Assembly (NCBI RefSeq): GCF_018905915.1
Contig: NZ_CP064782.1
Location: 2,666,001-2,730,000 of the forward strand
Source of the DNA: Azospira inquinata
GTDB lineage: Bacteria; Pseudomonadota; Gammaproteobacteria; Burkholderiales; Rhodocyclaceae
Length of the DNA stretch: 64,000 nucleotides
Reading direction: 5' to 3'
In this document: piece after piece, positions 55,200 to 64,000 of the stretch
Layout: every line of letters begins with the position of its first letter
Numbering within the stretch: the first letter of the stretch is position 1
Made by a program: the position numbers and the translations under genes
Notes under the pieces: generated by a model
What the model was told of the DNA's origin: nothing
What the model saw: the letters and a program-made list of their open reading frames with translations, nothing else
The model's database searches: none

Positions 55200-57233
55200 A
55201 TGGACCCGTTTGCCCAGCGTCTGAAACGTTACTACTTGGCCTATACGGGCGGCTTTCTCCTGTTTGTCGCCTTCCTGGCCTGGCTGGAGTCCCTGGGGCT
55301 GCCCGGGCGCTGGATCGGCTACGCCTTTCTCTTCTTCACCCTGCTGGTGTACGCCACCATCGGCCTATTGACCCGTACCGCCGATGTGGCCGAATACTAC
55401 GTGGCCGGCCGCCGGGTGCCGGGCCTCTTCAACGGCATGGCCATCGGGGCGGACTGGCTGAGCGCGGCTTCCTTCATCGGCCTGGCCGGAACCCTTTATC
55501 TGTCGGGCTTTCAGGGCCTGGCCTATATCCTGGGCTGGACCGGGGGCTATGTGCTGGTGGCCCTGTTTCTGGCTCCCTATTTGCGCAAATTCGGCCAATA
55601 CACCATCCCGGATTTTCTCGGTGCCCGCTATGGTGGCAACGGCGCCCGGCTGGTGGGGGCCGGAGCGGCCATTCTTACCTCCTTCATCTACGTGGTGGCC
55701 CAGATTTACGGGGTGGGGCTGATCACCAGCCGCTTTGTCAGCCTGCAATTCGAAATCGGGGTTTTTGTGGGCCTGGCAGGCATCCTGGTGTGTTCCTTCC
55801 TCGGGGGCATGCGGGCCGTGACCTGGACCCAGGTGGCCCAGTACATTGTCCTCATCATTGCCTATGTGACGCCGGTGGCTATTCTTTCCTACCAAGTTAC
55901 TGGGGTACCCGTGCCCCAGGCGGTTTATGGCCGGGTGCTGCAACAGGTGGGGGGGCTGGAAGATAAACTTTTCCATACTCCGGCGGAGGAGGAGGCTCGG
56001 GCCCTTTATCAAGCCCGGGCGGATGCCTACGGGGAAAAAATCCGGCGCCTGCCCGCCTCCCTGGGGGAAGAGCGGCAGCGCCTTACGGAGGAAATCAACC
56101 GGCTTAAGGCGGGTAATGCTTCCATGCGGGAGGTGGTGGCCCTGGAGCGGGAGCGCCGGGATTTGCCCCAGACCCCGGAAGGGGCCCGGGCCCTGTGGTC
56201 GGCGGACCAGCAGGCGGCCCAGGATCAGGCCCGGGTGCCCCAGCGCCACGCCCAGGCCTTTCCCGGGGGAACCTCGGCGGAATCCTGGTCCGCTCGCTTG
56301 AATTTTCTCTCCCTCATGTTCTGCCTCATGGTGGGCACGGCGGCCTTGCCCCATGTGCTGATGCGCTACTACACCACCCCCTCGGTGCGGGAAGCCCGGG
56401 ATTCGGTAGCCTGGTCCCTCTTTTTTATTCTGCTGCTCTACCTGACGGCTCCGGCCTATGCGGTGTTCGCCAAGTACGAGATTTACGCCCACGTAATCAA
56501 TATGCCCATCGCCCATCTGCCCTCCTGGGTGTCGGCCTGGGGCAAGGTGGGCCTGATTCAGATCGAGGACATCAACCATGATGGACTGCTCCAGCTGGCC
56601 GAGCTGTCCCTCAATCCGGATGTGATTGTGCTGGCTACCCCGGAAATCGCCGGACTGCCCTATGTGGTGTCCGGCCTGGTAGCCGCTGGGGGGCTGGCAG
56701 CGGCTCTGTCCACGGCGGATGGCCTGCTGCTCACCATCACCAACGCCCTGTCCCACGACATCTATTACAAAATCGTCCGGCCCCACGCTTCCACCCAATG
56801 GCGTTTGGTGGTGTCCAAATCCCTGCTGCTGGTGGTGGCCATCCTGGCGGCCACCATGGCTTCCCTGCGCCCGGCTTCCATTCTCTATATGGTGGCCTGG
56901 GCTTTTTCCCTGGCCGGCGCGGCATTTTTCCCCGCCCTGGTCCTGGGTATTTTCTGGAAACGGGCGAATCGGGCCGGGGCCCTGGCGGGCATGGTGGTGG
57001 GCCTGGGGGTTACCCTCTATTACATGCTGCGGGTGAATTTTGCCGGCATTCCCTGGCTCGGCCTGCAAAGCATGGGCATGGAGCCCTGGTTTGGTATTCA
57101 GAGCACGGCGGCAGGGGTGTGGGGCATTCCCGCCGGATTTTTCACCATTGTGGTGGTGAGCTTATTGACCAAAGCGCCGGACCCGGCCACCCAGGCCTTG
57201 GTGGACGATGTGCGCTTTCCCCGTCTGCGCTAA
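55200..57233 (+). CDS. Sodium:solute symporter, VC_2705-type (acetate/carboxylate)
   Basis: A 677-residue SSS-family transporter with about 13 membrane helices. AGRRVPGLFNGMAIGADWLSAASFIGLAG and WTGGYVLVALFLAPYLRKFGQYTIPDFLGARYGG resemble ActP. A soluble, charged, probably coiled insertion of about 115 residues (about 240-355) between helices is typical of the VC_2705 subfamily, as is the DUF4212 small subunit gene beside it. Acetate or another short carboxylate is the likely substrate, from its place beside acs. It follows the exonuclease by 28 bases. Confidence 0.9.
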   Translation: MDPFAQRLKRYYLAYTGGFLLFVAFLAWLESLGLPGRWIGYAFLFFTLLVYATIGLLTRTADVAEYYVAGRRVPGLFNGMAIGADWLSAASFIGLAGTLYLSGFQGLAYILGWTGGYVLVALFLAPYLRKFGQYTIPDFLGARYGGNGARLVGAGAAILTSFIYVVAQIYGVGLITSRFVSLQFEIGVFVGLAGILVCSFLGGMRAVTWTQVAQYIVLIIAYVTPVAILSYQVTGVPVPQAVYGRVLQQVGGLEDKLFHTPAEEEARALYQARADAYGEKIRRLPASLGEERQRLTEEINRLKAGNASMREVVALERERRDLPQTPEGARALWSADQQAAQDQARVPQRHAQAFPGGTSAESWSARLNFLSLMFCLMVGTAALPHVLMRYYTTPSVREARDSVAWSLFFILLLYLTAPAYAVFAKYEIYAHVINMPIAHLPSWVSAWGKVGLIQIEDINHDGLLQLAELSLNPDVIVLATPEIAGLPYVVSGLVAAGGLAAALSTADGLLLTITNALSHDIYYKIVRPHASTQWRLVVSKSLLLVVAILAATMASLRPASILYMVAWAFSLAGAAFFPALVLGIFWKRANRAGALAGMVVGLGVTLYYMLRVNFAGIPWLGLQSMGMEPWFGIQSTAAGVWGIPAGFFTIVVVSLLTKAPDPATQALVDDVRFPRLR

Positions 57234-57248
57234 AAGGAGATTGGTGTC

Positions 57249-57512
57249 ATGACTCTCAGCGATGGACAAAAGCGTCACTGGCGACTTAATCGGCGGATGA
57301 CCCTGGCCTTTCTCCTGGTCTGGTTTTTGGTGAGCTTTGTCGCCAGCTTTTTTGCTGCCGACCTGAATCAATGGACCTTGGCCGGATTTCCCCTGGGCTT
57401 TTATATCGGGGCCCAGGGTGCGCCCCTAGTGTTTCTGTTGCTGGTGGTGGTCTACGCCCGGGTGATGAACCGGCTGGATGTGAGCTGTCAGGTGCAGGAC
57501 GGGGAGGGCTGA
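57249..57512 (+). CDS. DUF4212 symporter small subunit
   Basis: An 87-residue protein with two membrane helices (about 18-38 and 55-72), WRLNRRMTLAFLLVWFLVSFV and FPLGFYIGAQGAPLVFLLLVVVYA. This matches the DUF4212 small subunit that accompanies VC_2705-type symporters. It follows the large subunit by 15 bases. In many genomes the small subunit precedes the large one, so the order here looks inverted. Confidence 0.9.
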   Translation: MTLSDGQKRHWRLNRRMTLAFLLVWFLVSFVASFFAADLNQWTLAGFPLGFYIGAQGAPLVFLLLVVVYARVMNRLDVSCQVQDGEG

Positions 57513-57548
57513 TGTCGCCTTTTCAAGCTGCATGGGGTAGGGGCAACC

Positions 57549-57836
57549 ATGGGGGATAGGGGGCTGGTCCTGGTCCTCCACCTGCTTCGGGCCTGGGTGG
57601 AGGTGGCCGGTCTGGCCCTGCTAGGCCAGGGCGCGGTGGGCCTTATGGCGGGCCGGGACAGGGCGCGTAATCCCATCTACGCCCTGTTTTTCTGGATCGC
57701 CCGGCCGATGTGCGTGCCGGTGGAAAAAATTTTCGCCTCCCGCCTGTCGCCCGGGAGCTGCGCTGGGCTTACCTTTATCCTCTTGTTTCTACTATGGATT
57801 GGCCTGGCGGTGGCCATTTTGGTAGTGCAAGCCTGA
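57549..57836 (+). CDS. Small hypothetical membrane protein
   Basis: A 95-residue protein I do not recognise. Two hydrophobic segments (about 10-35 and 75-94) flank a basic middle (MAGRDRARNPIYALFFWIARP). TAGGGG five bases before the ATG and the tight spacing after the symporter genes suggest it is the last gene of that transcript. Two Cys residues (PMCVP and GSCAG) are present. No function is proposed. Confidence 0.6.
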   Translation: MGDRGLVLVLHLLRAWVEVAGLALLGQGAVGLMAGRDRARNPIYALFFWIARPMCVPVEKIFASRLSPGSCAGLTFILLFLLWIGLAVAILVVQA

Positions 57837-57889
57837 GGCCGAGAATGGGCGGTAGGGGGGAATTTTTTGGCAAAAAAGTCCCGAATGGG

Positions 57890-57919
57890 CTTGGTGATTA
57901 AATAGGTCTTTGCTACAAT
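57890..57919 (+). promoter_or_regulatory. Sigma-70 promoter of tRNA-Ser
   Basis: TTGGTG (57890-57895), an 18-base spacer and TACAAT (57914-57919), followed by a GCGCGCC discriminator typical of stable RNA genes. The start would be about 57926, just before the tRNA at 57933. No separate promoter is visible before the thrS leader, so this one may drive both. Confidence 0.6.
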
Positions 57920-57932
57920 GCGCGCCTTCCAC

Positions 57933-58023
57933 GGAGAGGTGGATGAGTGGTTTAAGTCGCACGCCTGGAAAGCGTGTATAGGGTAATACCCTATCGGGGG
58001 TTCGAATCCCCCCCTCTCCGCCA
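57933..58023 (+). tRNA. tRNA-Ser (anticodon GGA)
   Basis: A 91-base class II tRNA. The acceptor stem GGAGAGG pairs with CCTCTCC, the anticodon stem CACGC/GCGTG holds the loop CTGGAAA (anticodon GGA, reading UCC and UCU), and there is a long variable arm. The T arm GGGGGTTCGAATCCCCC and an encoded CCA (58021-58023) complete it. Confidence 0.97.
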
Positions 58024-58065
58024 AGTTTCCCAACGAAGCGAACATTCAGGAAAAAGGTAGAGATC

Positions 58066-58107
58066 ATGCTGTTCCGAACTAGCACTACCCAGGTTGTTTC
58101 CGCCTGA
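58066..58107 (+). CDS. Putative thrS leader peptide, MLFRTSTTQVVSA
   Basis: A 13-codon ORF, ATG at 58066 and TGA at 58105-58107. AAAGGTAGAG just upstream is a plausible ribosome binding site. Codons 5-8 are Thr-Ser-Thr-Thr, and three of 13 codons are for threonine. A strong terminator lies 30 bases after the stop, before thrS. This arrangement matches attenuation leaders of amino-acid and tRNA-synthetase operons, where stalling at hungry codons prevents termination. It was recognised only from sequence and position; there is no conservation evidence here. Confidence 0.6.
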   Translation: MLFRTSTTQVVSA

Positions 58108-58131
58108 GCGAGTTCGCCTTCGTTATAAATC

Positions 58132-58165
58132 CAAAAAAAGTGTGGCTCGTCCGCACTTTTTTTTT
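58132..58165 (+). terminator. Intrinsic terminator in the thrS leader (putative attenuator)
   Basis: AAAAAAAGTGTGG, loop CTCGT, CCGCACTTTTTTTTT. It ends 40 bases before the thrS ATG, too close for an independent promoter between them, so thrS must be reached by readthrough. The A-run gives extra pairing with the T-run. Confidence 0.88.
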
Positions 58166-58205
58166 GTCCTGAGTTTGCCTCGGGATGTGTCGTCGGAGAA
58201 ATCTA

Positions 58206-60122
58206 ATGCCTGCGATCAAGTTGCCGGACGGTTCCGTCCGTTCCTATCCCGCCCCCCTGTCCGTTGCGGACGTGGCGGCTTCCATCGGTGCCGGTCTGGC
58301 CCGAGCCGCCCTGGCGGGCAAAGTGAATGGCAAGGTGGTGGATACCTCCCACCTGATTGACCAGGATGTGGATCTGGCCATCCTAACGGACAAAGATCCG
58401 GAAGGTCTGGACGTGATCCGTCACTCCACCGCCCACTTGCTGGCCTATGCGGTAAAAGAGCTTTATCCGGAAGCCCAGGTGACCATCGGCCCGGTGATCG
58501 AAAACGGCTTTTACTACGACTTCGCCTATTCCCGCCCCTTTACCCCGGAAGATCTGGCCGCCATCGAAAAACGCATGGCGGAGCTGGTGAAAAAAGATAT
58601 CCCCATCAGTCGGGAAGTCTGGAAGCGGGACGATGCGGTGAAATTTTTCCTGGGTCTGGGGGAAAAATACAAGGCGGAACTGATTGAAGCCATTCCCGCC
58701 GATCAGGATATTTCCCTTTATCGGGAAGGGGATTTCATCGACCTTTGCCGTGGCCCCCACGTGCCCAGTACGGGCAAGCTCAAGGTGTTCAAGCTGATGA
58801 AGGTGGCCGGGGCCTACTGGCGCGGCGATTCCAAGAACGAGATGCTACAGCGCATCTACGGTACCGCCTGGGCCAAGAAGGACGACCAGGAAGCCTATCT
58901 GCACATGCTGGAAGAGGCGGAAAAGCGGGACCACCGGCGCATCGGCAAGCAGCTGGATCTCTTTCATATGCAGGATGAAGCGCCGGGGATGGTGTTCTGG
59001 CACCCCCGGGGCTGGGCCGTCTGGCAAGAAATCGAAAGCTACATGCGTCAGGTGTATCGGGATAACGGCTACAAGGAAGTCCGTTGTCCCCAGATTCTGG
59101 ACCGCAGCCTGTGGCAAAAGTCCGGGCACTGGGATCACTACAAAGATCACATGTTTACCACCGAGTCCGAGAAGCGGGACTACGCCATCAAGCCCATGAA
59201 TTGCCCGGGCCATGTGCAGGTGTTCAACTCCGATCTCCGCTCCTACCGGGATTTGCCCCTGCGTTACGGGGAATTCGGTTCCTGCCACCGGAATGAAGCA
59301 TCCGGCGCCCTCCACGGCTTGATGCGGGTGCGGGGCTTTGTCCAGGACGATGGTCACATTTTCTGTACGGAAGATCAGATCGAAGCCGAAGTGAAGGCTT
59401 TCAACGCCCTGGTGAAAAAGGTTTACGGGGATTTTGGTTTCGACCATGTGGCGGTGAAGCTGGCCCTGCGTCCCCAGGATCGGGTGGGTTCCGACGAAAT
59501 CTGGGACAAAGCGGAAACTGCGCTGCGCAGCGGTCTGCGGGCTTCCGGTCTGGAGTGGAGTGAATTGCCCGGGGAAGGGGCTTTTTACGGCCCCAAGATC
59601 GAATTCCACATCAAGGACGCCATTGGCCGTTCCTGGCAGTGCGGCACCATGCAGGTGGATTTCTCCATGCCCGGCCGCCTCGGTGCGGAATACGTGGGGG
59701 AAGACAATGCCCGTCACGTGCCCGTGATGCTGCACCGGGCCATTCTGGGCTCCCTGGAACGCTTTATCGGTATTTTGATCGAAAACTACGCGGGTTCCCT
59801 GCCGTTGTGGCTTTCTCCGGTCCAGGTCATTGTCCTGAATATTTCGGAAAAACAAGCAGAATATGCCGCCCAGGTGGCGGAAAAGCTCCGGGCCGTAGGG
59901 TTCCGGGCGGAAGCGGATTTGCGTAACGAAAAAATTACTTATAAAATACGAGAACATAGCTTGAACCGGTTGCCCTATCAGCTTGTCGTTGGCGACAAGG
60001 AAAAGGAAACCGGCATGGTGGCCGTGCGTACTCGCGGTGGTCAGGATTTGGGGCAAATGCCCTTGGAAAGCCTGATCGAGCGGCTTCAGGAAGAAGTCGC
60101 TACGCGTAAGGGCACGGCTTAG
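58206..60122 (+). CDS. thrS: Threonyl-tRNA synthetase
   Basis: A 638-residue class II synthetase. The TGS domain is at the start ([15 protein letters not shown]), then the editing domain with [16 protein letters not shown] and the catalytic core ([37 protein letters not shown] with motif 2, and [16 protein letters not shown] with motif 3), then an anticodon-binding domain. ATG 58206 gives the family N-terminus and has GGAG seven bases upstream; an upstream in-frame start at 58185 would add seven residues. It is the head of thrS-infC-rpmI-rplT-pheS-pheT. Confidence 0.98.
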   Translation: MPAIKLPDGSVRSYPAPLSVADVAASIGAGLARAALAGKVNGKVVDTSHLIDQDVDLAILTDKDPEGLDVIRHSTAHLLAYAVKELYPEAQVTIGPVIENGFYYDFAYSRPFTPEDLAAIEKRMAELVKKDIPISREVWKRDDAVKFFLGLGEKYKAELIEAIPADQDISLYREGDFIDLCRGPHVPSTGKLKVFKLMKVAGAYWRGDSKNEMLQRIYGTAWAKKDDQEAYLHMLEEAEKRDHRRIGKQLDLFHMQDEAPGMVFWHPRGWAVWQEIESYMRQVYRDNGYKEVRCPQILDRSLWQKSGHWDHYKDHMFTTESEKRDYAIKPMNCPGHVQVFNSDLRSYRDLPLRYGEFGSCHRNEASGALHGLMRVRGFVQDDGHIFCTEDQIEAEVKAFNALVKKVYGDFGFDHVAVKLALRPQDRVGSDEIWDKAETALRSGLRASGLEWSELPGEGAFYGPKIEFHIKDAIGRSWQCGTMQVDFSMPGRLGAEYVGEDNARHVPVMLHRAILGSLERFIGILIENYAGSLPLWLSPVQVIVLNISEKQAEYAAQVAEKLRAVGFRAEADLRNEKITYKIREHSLNRLPYQLVVGDKEKETGMVAVRTRGGQDLGQMPLESLIERLQEEVATRKGTA

Positions 60123-60163
60123 TTTTTGTCCGCTTCCGGCGGCTGTTTTTTGGAGATTGAACC

Positions 60164-60718
60164 ATCGCTGCAATACAGCAGAAGACGCACCGCGTCAATG
60201 AAGAAATCACAGTACCCGAAGTTCGGTTAATCGGGGAAGAGGGCGAACAAGTCGGCGTTGTCAGCATTCGGGCGGCGTTGAGCATGGCGGAAGAAGCTGG
60301 CGTGGATCTGGTTGAGATCGCGCCCCTGGCTAAACCGCCTGTATGCCGAGTGATGGATTACGGTAAGTTCAAGTATCACGAAGCCAAAAAGCAGCACGAA
60401 GCCAAGCAGAAACAACGGCAGGTGCAGATCAAGGAAATCAAGTTGCGTCCGGGAACGGACGAAAACGATTACCAGATCAAGCTGCGGAATATGACCCGTT
60501 TCCTGGGGGAAGAAGACAAAGTCAAAGTGACTTTGCGTTTCCGCGGGCGGGAAATGGCTCACCAAGACATCGGCATGCGTCAGCTGGAGCGTATTAAGGC
60601 TGACCTGGGTACGGTGGCTGTGGTGGAACAAATGCCTAAGATGGAAGGCCGTCAAATGGTGATGGTCTTGGCGCCGGCGAAGAAAAAGCCGGTGGCCCAG
60701 CCCGAGGCTGCCGAGTAA
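60164..60718 (+). CDS. infC: Translation initiation factor IF-3, AUC start codon
   Basis: A 184-residue IF-3. The first residues are (I/M)[21 protein letters not shown], the normal IF-3 N-terminus, and [25 protein letters not shown] marks the C-domain. No ATG, GTG or TTG exists before residue 39. The frame is closed by a TGA at 60158-60160, so the ATC at 60164 is the only start that keeps the N-domain. GGAG (60152-60155) sits eight bases before it. A rare start codon is the classic target of IF-3 autoregulation. Confidence 0.93.
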   Translation: MAAIQQKTHRVNEEITVPEVRLIGEEGEQVGVVSIRAALSMAEEAGVDLVEIAPLAKPPVCRVMDYGKFKYHEAKKQHEAKQKQRQVQIKEIKLRPGTDENDYQIKLRNMTRFLGEEDKVKVTLRFRGREMAHQDIGMRQLERIKADLGTVAVVEQMPKMEGRQMVMVLAPAKKKPVAQPEAAE

Positions 60719-60832
60719 ATCGATTTTGTTGTACCGCGCCGGGGTCGCTCCCGGGGCGTTAATAAGTGGGTTCGGGTTATCAAGTGCTCCCGTCGGGGGA
60801 CACCTGGATTCATGGAAAAATAGGAGCATGCT
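60719..60832 (+). promoter_or_regulatory. infC-rpmI spacer, possible ribosomal-protein leader
   Basis: A 114-base gap with a GC stem (CCGGG/CCCGG around 60739-60758) and AGGAG before rpmI. In E. coli L20 represses rpmI-rplT by binding here. A similar role is possible, but I cannot confirm the L20 pseudoknot by eye. Confidence 0.3.
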
Positions 60833-61030
60833 ATGCCCAAAATGAAGACGAAGACCGGGGCCGCCAAGCGGTTCAAGGTCCGCTCCAGTGGAAGCATCAA
60901 GCGTTCCCACGCGTTCAAGCGCCACATCCTGACCAAGAAGACCACCAAGAGCAAGCGTCAGCTCCGTGGTATGGAAACGGTGCATGAAACCAATATGGCC
61001 GCCGTGCGGGCCATGATGCCTTACGCGTAA
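60833..61030 (+). CDS. rpmI: 50S ribosomal protein L35
   Basis: A 65-residue, Lys/Arg-rich ribosomal protein with the family start [20 protein letters not shown] and [25 protein letters not shown] precedes its ATG. It lies between infC and rplT, the universal order. Confidence 0.98.
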   Translation: MPKMKTKTGAAKRFKVRSSGSIKRSHAFKRHILTKKTTKSKRQLRGMETVHETNMAAVRAMMPYA

Positions 61031-61041
61031 AGGAGTGAACA

Positions 61042-61401
61042 ATGCCTCGAGTTAAACGTGGTGTAACGGCGCGGGCGCGCCATAAAAAGGTTCTGGACCA
61101 AGCCAAGGGCTACCGGGGTCGGCGTAAAAACGTCTATCGGGTTGCCAAGCAGGCGGTGATGAAGGCCGGTCAATACGCTTACCGTGACCGTCGCCAACGC
61201 AAACGTCAGTTCCGCGCCCTGTGGATTGCCCGTATCAATGCGGCTGCCCGGGAAGTGGGCCTGAAGTACAGCACCTTCATGAATGGCCTGAAGAAGGCTC
61301 AGATCGAAGTGGACCGCAAGGTGCTCGCCGATCTGGCGGTGTTCGACAAGCCGGCTTTTGCCGCGCTGGCCAATCAGGCCAAGGCGAGCCTCGCTGCCTA
61401 A
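61042..61401 (+). CDS. rplT: 50S ribosomal protein L20
   Basis: A 119-residue L20. [39 protein letters not shown] and [14 protein letters not shown] are diagnostic. It is both an assembly protein and, in many bacteria, a translational repressor of rpmI-rplT. AAAGGAGTGAAC precedes the start. A strong terminator lies just downstream. Confidence 0.98.
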   Translation: MPRVKRGVTARARHKKVLDQAKGYRGRRKNVYRVAKQAVMKAGQYAYRDRRQRKRQFRALWIARINAAAREVGLKYSTFMNGLKKAQIEVDRKVLADLAVFDKPAFAALANQAKASLAA

Positions 61402-62565
<1,164 letters not shown>

Positions 62566-62579
62566 GTTAGGAATTTTCC

Positions 62580-64000
62580 GTGAAATTTTCCGAATCCTGG
62601 CTGAGAACTTTCGTTAACCCGGCCCTTTCCAGTGCTGAGCTGTCCCAACTTCTGACCATGGCCGGTCTGGAAGTGGAAGAGGAAGAGCCGGTAGCCCCGG
62701 CATTCTCCCAAGTGGTGGTGGCCCAGGTGCTGGCCGTGGAAAAACACGCCAACGCGGACCGCTTGAACGTGTGCCAAGTCCAAGTGGGCGAAGGCGCCCC
62801 GGTCCAGATTGTCTGTGGCGCTCCCAATGTGGCCGCCGGCCTTAAGGTGCCCTGTGCCCTGCCCGGGGCCAAGTTGCCCGGGGATTTCAAGATCAAGGTG
62901 GCCAAGGTGCGGGGGGTGGAATCCTCCGGCATGCTTTGTTCTGCCAAGGAACTGGGGCTGGCGGAAGAATCCTCCGGGCTGCTGGTATTGCCGGAAGACG
63001 CCCCGGTTGGGGAGAGTATCCGCCGCTACCTGGATCTGGACGATACCCTGTTTACCCTGAAGCTGACCCCCAACCGGGCCGACTGTCTATCCCTCACCGG
63101 GGTGGCCCGGGAAGTGTCCGCTCTCACCGGGGTGGCCGCGGTCTATCCGGAAGTGACGCCGGTGGCCGTGGGTGGCACGGTGACCCGTAACGTCCAACTG
63201 GGGGCGGGGGATGCCTGCCCCTTGTATTTCGGCCGGGTGATTCGAGGCGTAAACGCCAAGGCGGCCACGCCGGAATGGATGCGTCGGCGGTTGGAACGGA
63301 GCGATATTCGCCCCGTCTCCGCCATCGTGGACATCACCAATTACGTGCTTTTGGAGTTAGGCCAACCGCTTCACGCCTTCGACAACGGCTTGCTGCAAGG
63401 GGATATCCAGGTGCGCTGGGGCCAGGCGGGTGATCGCCTAACCCTGCTGAATGGCCAGGAAATCGCTCCCAAGGCGGATGAATTGGTCATTGCCGACCAA
63501 TCCGGGCCCCTGGCCCTGGCTGGCATCATGGGGGGTACCGCCAGCGGTATTAGTCTGGAAACCCAGGAACTGTTCCTGGAATCCGCCTTTTTCGATCCCC
63601 ACGCCATTGCCGGGCGGGCCCGGCGTTACAGCTTTTCCTCCGACGCCTCCCACCGCTTTGAACGGGGGGTGGATTTCGGGGGCTGCGCCCGGGCCATGGA
63701 ACGGGCTAGCCAGTTGATCCTGGAAATCTGCGGTGGGGAAGCTGGTCCTCTGGTACAAGCCCAAACCGCCTTGCCCCATCGTCATCCGGTGCGCCTGCGT
63801 ACGGCCCGGGTGGGCAAAATCCTGGGCGTTCCCTTTATCTCTGAGCGTATTGGTGAATTGCTTTCCCGTTTGGGGCTGAGTTTCCAACGGGAGGGGGATA
63901 ATTTTCTGGTGACGCCCCCCACTTTCCGCTTCGACATTGAAGTGGAAGAGGATTTGATCGAAGAAGTGGTGCGGGTGCACGGCTATAACGAAATTCCCGC
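62580..64000 (+). CDS. pheT: Phenylalanyl-tRNA synthetase beta subunit (3' end outside window)
   Basis: The first 473 residues are visible, with no stop before the window ends. GTG at 62580 is the start (MKFSESWLRTFVNPALSS), 14 bases after pheS, with TTAGGA upstream. The tRNA-binding EMAP-like domain (about 40-150, VVVAQVLAVEKHANADRLNVCQV and GVESSGMLCSAKELGL), the B3/B4 editing region and the start of B5 (about 400-470) are seen. Family length is near 800 residues, so a large part is missing only because the window ends. Confidence 0.97.
   Translation, partial: MKFSESWLRTFVNPALSSAELSQLLTMAGLEVEEEEPVAPAFSQVVVAQVLAVEKHANADRLNVCQVQVGEGAPVQIVCGAPNVAAGLKVPCALPGAKLPGDFKIKVAKVRGVESSGMLCSAKELGLAEESSGLLVLPEDAPVGESIRRYLDLDDTLFTLKLTPNRADCLSLTGVAREVSALTGVAAVYPEVTPVAVGGTVTRNVQLGAGDACPLYFGRVIRGVNAKAATPEWMRRRLERSDIRPVSAIVDITNYVLLELGQPLHAFDNGLLQGDIQVRWGQAGDRLTLLNGQEIAPKADELVIADQSGPLALAGIMGGTASGISLETQELFLESAFFDPHAIAGRARRYSFSSDASHRFERGVDFGGCARAMERASQLILEICGGEAGPLVQAQTALPHRHPVRLRTARVGKILGVPFISERIGELLSRLGLSFQREGDNFLVTPPTFRFDIEVEEDLIEEVVRVHGYNEIP

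Noticed and set aside
57933..58165. The terminator at 58132-58165 as a simple tRNA-Ser terminator
   Set aside because: It lies over 100 bases past the tRNA and only 40 bases before thrS with no promoter between, so it must also affect thrS. It is kept as a putative attenuator, though a dual role is possible.

Overview
The window is a GC-rich bacterial chromosome segment. Several features point to a betaproteobacterium, most likely Rhodocyclales (Azospira/Dechlorosoma-like): the nuo gene order, the Rnf cluster ending in nth, the aat-bpt pair, the VC_2705-type symporter with its small subunit, a UPF0114 gene beside class I fumarase, and an infC gene with an AUC start. The taxonomic placement is inferred from gene content and style; no database was searched. 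There are no insertion sequences, prophage genes or rRNA operons in the window. The one clearly accessory element is a CRISPR array.

Layout. 1-7.5 kb: the end of nuoG, then nuoH-I-J-K-L-M-N (proton-pumping NADH dehydrogenase), closed by a terminator. 7.6-16.3 kb: single-function genes (Nudix hydrolase, GGDEF cyclase, TPR/glycosyltransferase-like protein, YchJ, PIN protein, LpxH-like phosphoesterase, FAD oxidoreductase, GspE/PilB-like ATPase). 16.3-17.4 kb: a di-iron metallo-beta-lactamase-fold protein preceded by a near-perfect FNR/ANR box. 17.5-24.8 kb: a MoxR / sensor-diguanylate cyclase / CoxE-VWA operon, divergent from an Aer-like chemoreceptor. 24.9-27.2 kb: DUF1841, FIST and nth. 27.2-32.5 kb: rnfABCDGE. 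32.6-37.3 kb: pyrD, the N-degron transferases aat-bpt, a patatin lipoprotein and an NlpC/P60 hydrolase. 37.5-41.6 kb: acuI-type reductase, a response regulator with a degenerate GGDEF domain, and prpE. 41.8-43.3 kb: a YdcF-like protein and a 13-repeat type I-F CRISPR array with no cas genes anywhere in the window. 43.5-47.4 kb: an amidohydrolase lipoprotein, murI, a 9-copy octanucleotide repeat and a membrane-anchored HExxH protein. 47.9-57.8 kb: class I fumarase and a UPF0114 protein divergent from acs, then a cNMP/CBS/DUF294 protein, a DnaQ-type exonuclease and a sodium/solute symporter with its small subunit. 57.9-64 kb: tRNA-Ser(GGA), then thrS-infC-rpmI-rplT-pheS-pheT, cut off inside pheT.

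Much of the window concerns respiration and carboxylic acid metabolism: NADH dehydrogenase, Rnf, fumarase, acetyl-CoA and propionyl-CoA synthetases, acryloyl-CoA reductase and a probable organic-acid symporter. Second-messenger proteins are interleaved with these genes: two catalytic-type GGDEF proteins, one degenerate GGDEF that keeps its I-site, and one cNMP/CBS/DUF294 protein.

The most novel-looking signal is in front of thrS. A 13-codon ORF (MLFRTSTTQVVSA) with a Thr-Ser-Thr-Thr run is followed by a strong intrinsic terminator only about 40 bases before the thrS start, with no room for a separate promoter. This looks like leader-peptide attenuation of threonyl-tRNA synthetase, probably on a transcript that begins at the upstream tRNA-Ser gene. 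Next in interest are the FNR box on the di-iron protein gene, the orphan I-F array, the cyclase lodged between MoxR and CoxE, and the degenerate GGDEF receptor between acuI and prpE.
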